Assembly: GCF_017347605.1 (NCBI RefSeq)
Contig: NZ_AP024484.1
Coordinates: 806,001 to 870,000, forward strand
DNA from: Prevotella herbatica
Lineage (GTDB): Bacteria > Bacteroidota > Bacteroidia > Bacteroidales > Bacteroidaceae
DNA: 64,000 nucleotides
Direction: 5' to 3'
Shown: positions 26,254 to 35,423 of the stretch, in pieces
How the letters are laid out: each line of letters begins with the position of its first letter
Numbering within the stretch: the first letter of the stretch is position 1
Made by a program: the position numbers and the translations under genes
Notes under the pieces: model-generated
What the model was told of the DNA's origin: nothing
Databases searched by the model: none
What the model saw: only the letters and a program-made list of their open reading frames with translations

Positions 26254-29061
26254 ATGAGAAAACAATTAATAACCGGAATATTGCTAGCCTTTGCTGTATT
26301 TTCGCAAGCAGCCGAGCAACTTCCACTAGACAAGAATGTACGTAGAGGAAAACTTCCTAATGGACTTTCATATTATATACGTAATAATACGCAAACTCCA
26401 AATGTTGCCGACTTCTACATCGCACAGCGTGTAGGATCTATACTAGAAGAAAAGCAACAACGCGGATTAGCTCATTTTCTTGAGCACATGGCTTTTAATG
26501 GAACATTAAACTTTCCTGGTGACAGTATTAAGCCGGGTGTAGTTAAATGGTGCGAAAGCGTTGGAATAAAGTTCGGACAAAATCTTAATGCTTATACGAG
26601 TGTAGACGAAACTGTATACAATATTTCTTCTGCACCGGTAACGAATATGAATATAGTTGATTCATGCCTTCTCATTCTTCACGACTGGAGCCATTCATTA
26701 CTCCTCAAAGATTCTGAAATAGACAAGGAGCGAGGCGTTGTTCATGAAGAGTGGCGTACTAGACGTTCAGGAATGGCAGTACAACGACTGATGGAAGATG
26801 CAGCTCCCGTGATATATAAAGGTACAAAATATGAAGATTGCCTGCCTATTGGAAACATGGATATTGTAGACCATTTTAAATATAAGGACCTTAGAGACTA
26901 TTATGCGAAGTGGTATCGTCCAGACCTTCAAGCTATCATCGTTGTTGGAGATATTAACGTAGATAGTATTGAGAATAAAATAAAGACTATCTTTGGCTCT
27001 ATTCCAACTCCGGTAAATCCTGCTGAGCGAATATACTATCCTGTAAATAACAACGATTCTATCATTGTTTTTACTGCCAAGGATAAAGAGCAGCCAACGG
27101 TAAACTTCAGCATCTATATGAAACGTGATGCAACGCCTAGAAATGAACACAATTCAGTATCTAACTACGAAGATAGTTACAAGTCTAAAATTATAATGAA
27201 GATGCTTAACGATAGATTGAAAGAAATTGTCAAGCAATCTAATCCTCCATTCTTATCTTCATCAGTGCGTGATGGTTCTTTCTTCTTATCAAATACAAAA
27301 GATGCCTTTAGTAGTTCGATGATGTGCAAGCAAAACAATATAAAAGAAGGTATCGCTGCACTTATTGGAGAACTGCAGCGCGCACGCCATCTTGGTTTCA
27401 CACAGTCAGAACTTGACAGAGCAAAATCAGAAACATTAAGATTTGCACAGAATGCATACAACAGCCGCGAAAAGAAGCGTAACGGTCATTACGTAAAAAT
27501 GTGTCTACGTAATTTTTTAGATGAAGAACCTATGATGTCTGCCGAGGATGAACTAAAGGAAGTGACAAAATTAAACTCAGAGATTAGCCTCAAAGATATT
27601 AATTCTGCTGTTGATAATATCATAACTAACAACAATGAAGTTGTAACAATATATGGACCAGACAAAAATGGTTTTATGATGCCTTCACGTAGCGATATTA
27701 TTTCATGTATAAAGAATGCCCAAAGCAAGAAATATGAACCTTATGTTGACAAAGGCGTTTCTGCTGATTTAATTTCAGGAAAGATTAAAGCAGGGAAGAT
27801 TGTCTCTGAAAAGGAATGGAAACATGGATATAGATTGTTTACATTATCTAATGGTATGAAGGTGTACGTTCGTCCAACCAACTTTGAAGCAGACAGAATT
27901 AATCTTTATGCATTTAGTCTTGGCGGAAAATCTTTATACCCAGTATCTGATATGGCTAATCTTAACTATATAACAGCAGCAATAGCAGAGAGTGGTATTG
28001 GAGATTTTGATGCTACCTCATTAGATAAAATACTTGATGGTAAGACCGTAAAACTTTCACCATATATTGGTGAAGAAACAGAAGGTTTGAAAGGTTATAG
28101 CAATATAAAAAATATGAAGGAGCTATTCCAACTTGCTCATTTATACTTTACATCACCAAGACAAGACAAAAGTGCATTTGCTAGTTTGATGAATAGACAG
28201 AGTGAGTTTCTAACCAATCGTGATGCAAATCCTAATGTTTCATATAATGATTCTATCATTTCAATACTATATGGTAACAACCCAAGAATGGCACCAATAA
28301 AGAAAGAGAACCTGTCTTTAGTGAACTATGATAGAATTATGCAAATATACAAAGAACGATTTGCTGATGCTTCAGATTTCTCTGTCATCCTTACAGGAAA
28401 TATAGACATGAATACTGTTCGCCCTCTTATATGTAATTATTTGGCAAGTTTGAAAGGTTATAAAAGTAATGAACAAATAAAAGATAATCACGTATATATA
28501 CGTGATGTAAATGAAACTCATATATTTCAAAAGGAACAGTCTACTCCATCTTCATTAACAAGTATCTTTATAAAGGCCAAGACAGAATATAATGCTGAGA
28601 ATTCATTACTTATTGACGTTATGAGCCAAATTCTCCGTATGATGTATACGGAGAAAGTGCGTGAAGAAAAAGGAGGCACATATGGAGTAAGTGTTAATGG
28701 TGAACTTGAAAAGTATCCATACGCAGAAGCCCTTATGAAAATAAGTTTCCGTACTGATCCTGAAAAATACCAAACTCTTATTCCTATTATATATGAGCAG
28801 TTGAATATATTGGCAAAAGATGGTCCTAGTGAGGAAAACTTAAACAAGGTAAAAGAATATGAATATAAGACATACGGACAGGTTAAAATCACAAATGACT
28901 ATTGGAATTACATTGCTTATAATCAATTGTTTAATAAAGTAGATTTTGATGATAACTATCTACAGAGAGTAAAATCTCTAACCATAAATGATATACGTAA
29001 TTTTGCCATGAAAATGCTACAGCCTAATAACCGTATAGAAATTACGATGAAGTCAAAATAG
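26254..29061 (+). CDS. Periplasmic M16-family zinc protease (PqqL/FusC-like)
   Basis: This is a 935-residue secreted protease with a signal peptide (about 1-19). The inverted zinc motif HFLEH (His74, Glu77, His78) and a downstream glutamate (Glu155 or Glu159 in EIDKERGVVHEEW) form the M16 active site. The second half repeats the fold without the catalytic residues, with the R/Y-type TYGVSVNG element near residue 810, so one chain makes the full clam-shell. M16 enzymes degrade peptides and small proteins; FusC and PqqL act beside TonB receptors in iron capture. It is the last gene of the operon and is followed by a terminator. Confidence 0.92.
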   Translation: MRKQLITGILLAFAVFSQAAEQLPLDKNVRRGKLPNGLSYYIRNNTQTPNVADFYIAQRVGSILEEKQQRGLAHFLEHMAFNGTLNFPGDSIKPGVVKWCESVGIKFGQNLNAYTSVDETVYNISSAPVTNMNIVDSCLLILHDWSHSLLLKDSEIDKERGVVHEEWRTRRSGMAVQRLMEDAAPVIYKGTKYEDCLPIGNMDIVDHFKYKDLRDYYAKWYRPDLQAIIVVGDINVDSIENKIKTIFGSIPTPVNPAERIYYPVNNNDSIIVFTAKDKEQPTVNFSIYMKRDATPRNEHNSVSNYEDSYKSKIIMKMLNDRLKEIVKQSNPPFLSSSVRDGSFFLSNTKDAFSSSMMCKQNNIKEGIAALIGELQRARHLGFTQSELDRAKSETLRFAQNAYNSREKKRNGHYVKMCLRNFLDEEPMMSAEDELKEVTKLNSEISLKDINSAVDNIITNNNEVVTIYGPDKNGFMMPSRSDIISCIKNAQSKKYEPYVDKGVSADLISGKIKAGKIVSEKEWKHGYRLFTLSNGMKVYVRPTNFEADRINLYAFSLGGKSLYPVSDMANLNYITAAIAESGIGDFDATSLDKILDGKTVKLSPYIGEETEGLKGYSNIKNMKELFQLAHLYFTSPRQDKSAFASLMNRQSEFLTNRDANPNVSYNDSIISILYGNNPRMAPIKKENLSLVNYDRIMQIYKERFADASDFSVILTGNIDMNTVRPLICNYLASLKGYKSNEQIKDNHVYIRDVNETHIFQKEQSTPSSLTSIFIKAKTEYNAENSLLIDVMSQILRMMYTEKVREEKGGTYGVSVNGELEKYPYAEALMKISFRTDPEKYQTLIPIIYEQLNILAKDGPSEENLNKVKEYEYKTYGQVKITNDYWNYIAYNQLFNKVDFDDNYLQRVKSLTINDIRNFAMKMLQPNNRIEITMKSK

Positions 29062-29109
29062 AAATTACGATTTAATTTTTGACTTACATATATTGATATC
29101 AAAAAAAAC

Positions 29110-29142
29110 AGCGTACTGCTTATATGCAGCACGCTATTTTTT
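29110..29142 (+). terminator. Intrinsic terminator of the receptor-protease operon
   Basis: A 10-bp stem with one mismatch (29110-29119 with 29126-29135) is followed by ATTTTTTA. It lies about 50 bases after the protease stop. Confidence 0.85.
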
Positions 29143-29646
29143 ATAGAAATACTAATCCTCGTATGCAAAGAGTTTTATTTACTTTTGTCAATTGTAAGTT
29201 TAATATTGTTGTTATCCCAACAACTATTCGTACAATAATGCATGGGGTGATATCTAGAAATATAATCAATCATTTAATCAGTCGAACTTACATACTGAGG
29301 ATGTTCCTAGTGTCTGTATTCTTATTATATTCATATTTTTCACAAACACCATTAGTCTAATACCATGCTATTTTAGACTACATCTATTCATTCACTTTTA
29401 AGTTGAGAATTCAGCATTTTATTGTAACTAATTCTGAGAATGAAATCGCAAGAAAGTTTGACCTTAATAACGATATACATACTCTAGACGCTGAATCTAT
29501 TACTTCTAACAATAGAAAAATTAAAATCTTACTAAAGATATGTCATGCCGCAAAGATAATATGTTTCCCGATAGACTCCAACAGATAATATTTATGAGCA
29601 TATTGATAAAATCTATTTTATGTGATCAAATTTAAATTATAATGTG

Positions 29647-29654
29647 TACATTTG
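29647..29654 (+). promoter_or_regulatory. -7 box of oxyR
   Basis: TACATTTG fits TAnnTTTG and lies 18 bases before the ATG at 29673. No clear -33 TTG was found. Confidence 0.5.
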
Positions 29655-29672
29655 TAGGAAATTTATGATATT

Positions 29673-30599
29673 ATGACACTGCAACAACTAGAATATATAA
29701 TAGCAGTAGACCGTTTTCGTCATTTCGGAAATGCGGCAAATTACTGTAATGTTACGCAACCAACTTTAAGCGCAATGATTCAGAAACTAGAGGATGAACT
29801 TGGAATAAAGATATTCGACCGCCAGATGCATCCTTTGGAACCAACCAAAATTGGAAAGATTGTATTAGAACAAGCAAGAAAGGCCATACTTAGTTCTATG
29901 CGTATAAAAGATATCGTAAATGAACAACAGAATTCTGTTGACGGAACATTTAATCTGGGCATAATTCCAACAATAGCACCATATCTGATTCCTCGCTTCT
30001 TTCCACAGATGATAAATAAGCACCCAGAAATGGATGTAAGAATTACAGAAATGAAAACCGAGGATATTAAGAAAGCTTTGCGTCATGGTGATATTGATGC
30101 AGGTATAGTTGCAGACCTCGACGGAATGGATGATTTTGTAAAAACAGAACTTTATTATGAAGAGCTCTTCGTATATGTATCACCAAATAATAAACTTATA
30201 AATAATGAGACCATAAAAGATAAAGATCTGAATGGTGAATTCTTATGGCTTTTGGGTGAAGGTCACTGTCTTAGCAAACAAATGCAGAAGTTCTGCCATT
30301 TGAAACATGCTGCAATAAGTGAACGCGCATATCGTCTTGGAAGTATAGAGACTTTCATGCACATTGTTGAAGGTGGGCGTGGTGTTACTTTTATTCCTGA
30401 ACTTGCCGCTACACAATTGACTGAAAATAAAAGAAAATTGGTTCGTCAATTCGCTATTCCTTCTCCTACAAGAAAGATTATTATCATAACTACGAATAGC
30501 TTTATTCGTAATACGATACTTCAACTTATTACCGATAGTATTAAAAAAGCAATACCAGAAGATATGCTAAAGTTGAAACCCCATCAGCAACGAGTTTAA
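29673..30599 (+). CDS. oxyR: Hydrogen peroxide-sensing LysR-type regulator OxyR
   Basis: This cytoplasmic transcription factor activates peroxide defence genes. Its 308 residues comprise an N-terminal LysR helix-turn-helix (about 1-60, with TLQQLEYIIAV and TQPTLSAMIQKLE) and a LysR substrate-binding-type domain. The redox pair lies at Cys199 and Cys208 (GEGHCLSKQMQKFC), the same positions and spacing as in E. coli OxyR, which strongly supports the name over a generic LysR protein. It faces the S41 protease gene across 45 bases. No dps or catalase gene lies beside it in this window. Confidence 0.95.
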   Translation: MTLQQLEYIIAVDRFRHFGNAANYCNVTQPTLSAMIQKLEDELGIKIFDRQMHPLEPTKIGKIVLEQARKAILSSMRIKDIVNEQQNSVDGTFNLGIIPTIAPYLIPRFFPQMINKHPEMDVRITEMKTEDIKKALRHGDIDAGIVADLDGMDDFVKTELYYEELFVYVSPNNKLINNETIKDKDLNGEFLWLLGEGHCLSKQMQKFCHLKHAAISERAYRLGSIETFMHIVEGGRGVTFIPELAATQLTENKRKLVRQFAIPSPTRKIIIITTNSFIRNTILQLITDSIKKAIPEDMLKLKPHQQRV

Positions 30600-30644
30600 T
30601 AATAATCAAGTAAGTTCTTCAGTCTATGATTGAGAAAATTATAG

Positions 30645-31691
30645 TTATTTTGACAATAGATTTCTCGCAAATTCTATTATAGTATCCTTGCCATGGTAGA
30701 AATCTGTTGTCGTCATATCTACTTTATAATCAGGGGCTATGCCAAACTCAGTGCTTGCTTTATTTTTGTCAAATATAGGACATGCTGAAAAACGAATGCC
30801 CCAACCAATCGGTATCTCACTGCTGAATGGCATTCCTGCTCCGCCACCAGTTTTATCACCAACTGTCATAACATTTGGACAACACTTCATATACTTCACA
30901 AACTCATTAGCTGCACTGTAAACGCTACGGTTAGTGAGTATGATAACGGACTTCTGCCAGCGTATCCCCGTACTAGGTTCTAGATATTGTTCTTGTAATG
31001 ATGAAAAATCATCATGTCCCTTACCAGTCTTGTGCTGCATATATCCAACCAGAAGCTTCTTGTTGGTAAATCTTGCCGCAAACTCCTCTGCACTGGTCAT
31101 CATTCCACCGGTGTTATCCCTTATGTCAATAATCAATCCACGCGTCAACAGTAAGCTTGACATTATCTCATCAAGGTTACCACTACCCAACTTGCCTTCA
31201 AATGTTGAACAACGTATATAGCCAATATTGTCATCAAGTACTCGATATTTCATGCCATTGGCAATTTTATAATCGGTACCAAGATATTTTGTTATAAGCG
31301 AGTCACTAACATTGCTTGGATAGTTTTCATGCCACGACCAGTTTCTTGCAACATCGAAACTCGAATACATATTAACGTGTCCGTCACGCAGTTCGCTAAG
31401 CATGTTTCCAAGAACCTCAAAGAGTTGTGCATCAGTCATTTCTCCATTTATCTGTTTGGCATATCTTGTATGGACTTCGTTCCAATCCAGTCCATATTGT
31501 TGAGCCTTATAGTCAAAAAAACAATAATGCTGATCTATTATACTCCAAAGAGCTTCAAAGTTTCCCTTGGGATTGTCAGCATACTGATCCTCGTCTACAC
31601 AGCCTGTCAATGAAGTGAGTGAGAATAAAACAAATAAAATCAATAATGATATATTAGTTTTTTTAAATATGCCTATTGAATAATATCTCAT
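30645..31691 (-). CDS. S41-family (C-terminal processing) peptidase, lipoprotein
   Basis: This 348-residue protein has a signal peptide and lipobox LTGC (Cys at about 31) followed by VDEDQ. A TSP/tricorn-like helical segment (WSIIDQHYCFFDYK) precedes the S41 core, with LIIDIRDNTGG, the nucleophile serine region RSVYSAANEF and the lysine in GDKTGGG. No PDZ domain is obvious, so it belongs to the shorter S41 proteins common in Bacteroidota. Its start overlaps the end of the DUF3316 gene by 4 bases, so the two are probably translated together. Confidence 0.88.
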   Translation of the reverse strand: MRYYSIGIFKKTNISLLILFVLFSLTSLTGCVDEDQYADNPKGNFEALWSIIDQHYCFFDYKAQQYGLDWNEVHTRYAKQINGEMTDAQLFEVLGNMLSELRDGHVNMYSSFDVARNWSWHENYPSNVSDSLITKYLGTDYKIANGMKYRVLDDNIGYIRCSTFEGKLGSGNLDEIMSSLLLTRGLIIDIRDNTGGMMTSAEEFAARFTNKKLLVGYMQHKTGKGHDDFSSLQEQYLEPSTGIRWQKSVIILTNRSVYSAANEFVKYMKCCPNVMTVGDKTGGGAGMPFSSEIPIGWGIRFSACPIFDKNKASTEFGIAPDYKVDMTTTDFYHGKDTIIEFARNLLSK

Positions 31692-32542
31692 TTTCTTACT
31701 TTAATTAGTTTAAATGTCTTCACTATTCCAATCATTATGGCGTGAGTATAGACATGCTGTTTAAGGTTGTTCACACGGGCCTGTTGAAACTCGCCAAGAT
31801 ATCCTATGCTAAAAGTGGAATGCAATAGCGGAAAATCAAAAGTTAGCATGTTGCGTAACGATGGGGCATTGCCGGGATGCGTGAAACAGACATTGTGGTC
31901 GTAGTTTCCCTCAGAGAATATCTCATAATAAGACTGTCCGTAATTCGGGCTAAACATTATTCCTGCAACAGGAATACCTATTTCATATCTTAGTTTAAAG
32001 TCACGATATGCCCCACTATGAAATGGGTTATGGAAATTATATTCAAGCGCTGCTGTTGGCACAATATTTATAAACGCACGCGCCTGTGCTGGATTATTTC
32101 CATTGCGCGTGTTGTATATAAATCCAACGTTTGCCTCTACGTTTCCACCTGCTTCAAGCAGAAGCTGATTGCTCCCTATATTCCAAGTATTAAATAGATA
32201 ATGCACACCATATTGAAAATTATAGTTGCCAGACATTTCCTTTCCGTCTCCAGAACGATTATCAATATATGAAATATTACCTTGATGAACAAGTTCATAG
32301 ATAAATCTGTTTCCTTGTCTCTGTCTTAATGTATGACTCATATATCTTACATCTGTACCAGTGTATTTTTCAGGGCTTAGATAAGTATCAAGTATATTTG
32401 TCGTTCCTATACCTATCATCTTGCGGTTGGTGATAAACTTATCGCCAAACATCAATGAGTCTGTTTGCGCATTCATACTCATGTTGCACATTAATATTGG
32501 CAACATGAGAAGAATCCTATTTTTAATCGTCTTTATTTTCAT
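31688..32542 (-). CDS. DUF3316-family outer-membrane/periplasmic protein
   Basis: This 284-residue protein has a signal peptide (about 1-25, ending MNAQ) and many alternating beta strands, compatible with a small outer-membrane barrel. The opening GDKFITNRKMIGIGTTNILDTYLSP is typical of DUF3316 as remembered; no enzymatic motif is seen. Its start codon lies inside the end of parC (20-base overlap), and its stop overlaps the S41 gene. Function unknown. Confidence 0.7.
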   Translation of the reverse strand: MKIKTIKNRILLMLPILMCNMSMNAQTDSLMFGDKFITNRKMIGIGTTNILDTYLSPEKYTGTDVRYMSHTLRQRQGNRFIYELVHQGNISYIDNRSGDGKEMSGNYNFQYGVHYLFNTWNIGSNQLLLEAGGNVEANVGFIYNTRNGNNPAQARAFINIVPTAALEYNFHNPFHSGAYRDFKLRYEIGIPVAGIMFSPNYGQSYYEIFSEGNYDHNVCFTHPGNAPSLRNMLTFDFPLLHSTFSIGYLGEFQQARVNNLKQHVYTHAIMIGIVKTFKLIKVRK

Positions 32543-35246
32543 TGTCTTCTGGGAATAAGCTGAGCTGTCCTATCTGCTCATCGATTATTTGTTGCTGGCT
32601 TTTACCAGCATCTGGGTCAAGATTTTCCTCATCATCATCTCCATTTTCAGTGTTTTCATTTTTGGTATATTCCTCTTCACTGAATCTTGTTGGTTCAAGT
32701 TCGGTTATCGAGTCAATCTCCCAAGTGGAAATTCTCTTACCCTTTGCCTTAAATCCCTTAACTCCGATGAATTGTTCTGCGTCTATTTCCTCTGCTGGTC
32801 TTACAGAGTCGTTACCTCCATAAGAAACTTTTATTAGGGGATAATATGTATCTGTGAGCAATACGAGTTGACTGTTTGCATTATCGCCCAACATATTTTG
32901 AGGTCGTTTAATTGCATCCATCGTAAATCGCTTTACATAAGGATAGCCTTGATTGTCAGCATCATACAAAACTGCTGTCCAAATTTTGTGTTGATTCCAT
33001 TTCTCAATACGCAAAATATTATCAGGATAATGGTTGTTTGCATCAAAGTCTGTGATATAAAAATCACCGTTTTTGAGCACTACTAGTATACGATCTTCAT
33101 CAAAGAATTCACCTAATGAATATCCGTGCTCTTCATAGTTGATTCGTTTCACGTCTGGATCATACCAAACCTTACGACCACCAAGAGTTGAATGACCATG
33201 ATTTTTCAGGCTTATGCGATGTATTCCTACTTTAGATAGAAGATTTCCCTTTGCAGACCTAGACTTTATCATGATTTCACTAAAGTCTTTTTCACGGAAT
33301 ATATTCTGTCGTTTCAGTTTTGGATCAACATCGAGAGTAATCTTTATAACCTCAGCTTCTCCATTTGGATTAGCTGTAAAATACATAATTTTTGATCCAG
33401 GAGTGCCAAGTGTCAAGTTGTAATCTCTATCACGTGTTATACTAGTGACATTGAATCGCTTGATATAATAACAGCCCTGTTTACCATCCCTGTATACAAC
33501 GTTGTATATGGTACGTCTATCATTTTTCTTGAACACTTGCAACCAGATGATACCTTTACCTACAAATATCTTTTCGGCAACCTTTACCACCTTAAACAAT
33601 CCGTCCTTATAGAATATGATGATATCGTCTATGTCAGAGCAGTTACATACAAACTCATCTTTCTTCAATCCTGTACCGACAAAGCCTTCCTGACGATTGA
33701 TATACAATTTTTGATTAGCTTCAACGACCTTTGTACTATCTATCGTGTCAAAGCTGCGTATTTCGGTATGACGAGGATGATCGGCACCATATTTATTCTT
33801 GATAAACTTAAACCAGTTAATCGTTACATCTGTCATATGGTCAAGGTCATTGTCGATATCAGCAACTTCAGCCTTAATCCTTGCAAGCAGTTCCTCTGCC
33901 TTATCCTTATTGAACTTAAGAATGCGCTGCATCTTTATTTCCATAAGTCTGAGTATATCCTCACGTGTAACGTCACGTATAAAGTCTGGTTTAAATGGAG
34001 TTAGCTTCTCATCTACAAAAGCGATAGCTATATCCATATCTGAAGCCTGTTCAAATTTCTTTTCCTTATATATTCGTTGCTCAATAAATATACGTTCAAG
34101 ACTTGCAAAGAACAACTGTTCAAGCAATTCTCCGCGACGTATCTGAAGTTCCTTGCGCAACAGTCCCATTGTACGTTCTGCACTATGGCGAAGCACATCA
34201 CTTACCGTTAGGAAACATGGTCTGTTGTCTTCAATTACACAACAGTTAGGGGATAAGTTTATTTCACAGTCGCTGAATGCATAAAGTGCATCAATAGTCT
34301 TGTCTGAGGAAACACCTGGTGCAAGGTGTATCTGTATTTCTACCTCGGCAGCAGTGTTGTCATCAACGCGTTTTGCCTTTATCTTTCCCTTGTCAATTGC
34401 GCGAAGTATGCTATCAATAAGAGTTGTTGTAGTCTTACTAAATGGTATTTCACGTATAACAAGAGTTTTACTGTCAAGTTTCTCTATTTTCGCACGAACC
34501 TTTAAAGCTCCGCCACGTTGCCCATCATTATACTTATTGATGTCAATAGCTCCACCTGTGGGGAAATCAGGATATATATGGAAATCTTTTCCACTGAGGT
34601 AGTTGATTGCGGCATCACAAATATCATTTAAGTTATGCGGAAGTATTTTGCTGCTAAGACCTACGGCAATACCTTCAGCCCCCTGCGCAAGCAACAAAGG
34701 AAACTTAGCTGGGAGTGTTATAGGCTCCTTGTTACGTCCATCATAACTCAACTGCCAATCGGTAGTTTTAGGATTAAATACAACATCAAGCGCAAATTTT
34801 GATAAGCGTGCCTCAATATAACGTGGAGCTGCAGCACGGTCACCGGTTAAGATGTTACCCCAGTTACCCTGCGTATCAATTAGTAAATCTTTCTGTCCCA
34901 TCTGCACGAGTGCGTCACCAATAGATGCGTCACCATGAGGATGAAACTGCATAGTATGTCCCACGATATTAGCCACCTTGTTGTATCGTCCGTCATCCAT
35001 CCTCTTCATAGAGTGTAGGATACGTCTTTGCACAGGTTTAAGTCCGTCCTCAATATGCGGCACGGCACGTTCCAAAATTACGTAACTGGCATAATCTAGA
35101 AACCAATTCTTATACATGCCACTGAGATGATGAACGGCAGACGCATCAAATTTATCAACCGGTTTGTAATCGGAATGCGCATTATCCGTCAATTCCTCAT
35201 CCTCATTGTTTACAATATCATTATTGTCTTTATAGTTATCGTCCAT
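32523..35246 (-). CDS. parC: DNA topoisomerase IV subunit A (GyrA/ParC family)
   Basis: This subunit cuts and rejoins DNA for decatenation together with ParE. The start at 35246 (907 residues) is preferred to an in-frame ATG at 35306 because the -7 box at 35296-35303 places the transcript start near 35290. Visible features are an acidic N-terminal tail, the GyrA-type breakage domain with GLKPVQRRIL, the quinolone-determining region HPHGDASIGDALV and the catalytic tyrosine in APRYIEARLS, a coiled-coil gate region and a C-terminal DNA-wrapping domain. The C-terminus is strongly acidic (NGDDDEENLDPD). Downstream genes overlap it, an unusual link to envelope genes. Confidence 0.92.
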   Translation of the reverse strand: MDDNYKDNNDIVNNEDEELTDNAHSDYKPVDKFDASAVHHLSGMYKNWFLDYASYVILERAVPHIEDGLKPVQRRILHSMKRMDDGRYNKVANIVGHTMQFHPHGDASIGDALVQMGQKDLLIDTQGNWGNILTGDRAAAPRYIEARLSKFALDVVFNPKTTDWQLSYDGRNKEPITLPAKFPLLLAQGAEGIAVGLSSKILPHNLNDICDAAINYLSGKDFHIYPDFPTGGAIDINKYNDGQRGGALKVRAKIEKLDSKTLVIREIPFSKTTTTLIDSILRAIDKGKIKAKRVDDNTAAEVEIQIHLAPGVSSDKTIDALYAFSDCEINLSPNCCVIEDNRPCFLTVSDVLRHSAERTMGLLRKELQIRRGELLEQLFFASLERIFIEQRIYKEKKFEQASDMDIAIAFVDEKLTPFKPDFIRDVTREDILRLMEIKMQRILKFNKDKAEELLARIKAEVADIDNDLDHMTDVTINWFKFIKNKYGADHPRHTEIRSFDTIDSTKVVEANQKLYINRQEGFVGTGLKKDEFVCNCSDIDDIIIFYKDGLFKVVKVAEKIFVGKGIIWLQVFKKNDRRTIYNVVYRDGKQGCYYIKRFNVTSITRDRDYNLTLGTPGSKIMYFTANPNGEAEVIKITLDVDPKLKRQNIFREKDFSEIMIKSRSAKGNLLSKVGIHRISLKNHGHSTLGGRKVWYDPDVKRINYEEHGYSLGEFFDEDRILVVLKNGDFYITDFDANNHYPDNILRIEKWNQHKIWTAVLYDADNQGYPYVKRFTMDAIKRPQNMLGDNANSQLVLLTDTYYPLIKVSYGGNDSVRPAEEIDAEQFIGVKGFKAKGKRISTWEIDSITELEPTRFSEEEYTKNENTENGDDDEENLDPDAGKSQQQIIDEQIGQLSLFPEDNENKDD

Positions 35247-35295
35247 GTATGTATTTTTGTCGTAGTCTTGATTTAATATGGAAAATAGAATGATG

Positions 35296-35303
35296 CAAAG
35301 ATA
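35296..35303 (-). promoter_or_regulatory. -7 box of parC
   Basis: Read on the minus strand the sequence is TATCTTTG. It gives a leader of about 45 bases to the ATG at 35246 and rules out 35306 as the start. Confidence 0.65.
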
Positions 35304-35389
35304 CAAAAAAAAATTGATAAATGTCTTATTTATCCTTAAAGTAGAACTAAATTAATAATTAAATAGGGCTTTTTTTATTATAAATATTG

Positions 35390-35397
35390 TATCTTTG
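35390..35397 (+). promoter_or_regulatory. -7 box of glyS
   Basis: TATCTTTG lies 26 bases before the ATG at 35424. No clear -33 element was found. Confidence 0.6.
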
Positions 35398-35423
35398 CAC
35401 AAAAATTTGAACACTTAGTAATT

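Larger units (their letters stand above)
29062..29672. other. Intergenic region between protease operon and oxyR
   Basis: It holds the terminator at 29110-29142 and the oxyR promoter near 29647. The ~500 bases between carry only short, poorly coding frames; no RNA gene or repeat was recognised. Confidence 0.6.

Noticed and set aside
33537..34004. 155-codon ORF on the plus strand
   Set aside because: Shadow frame inside parC on the opposite strand.
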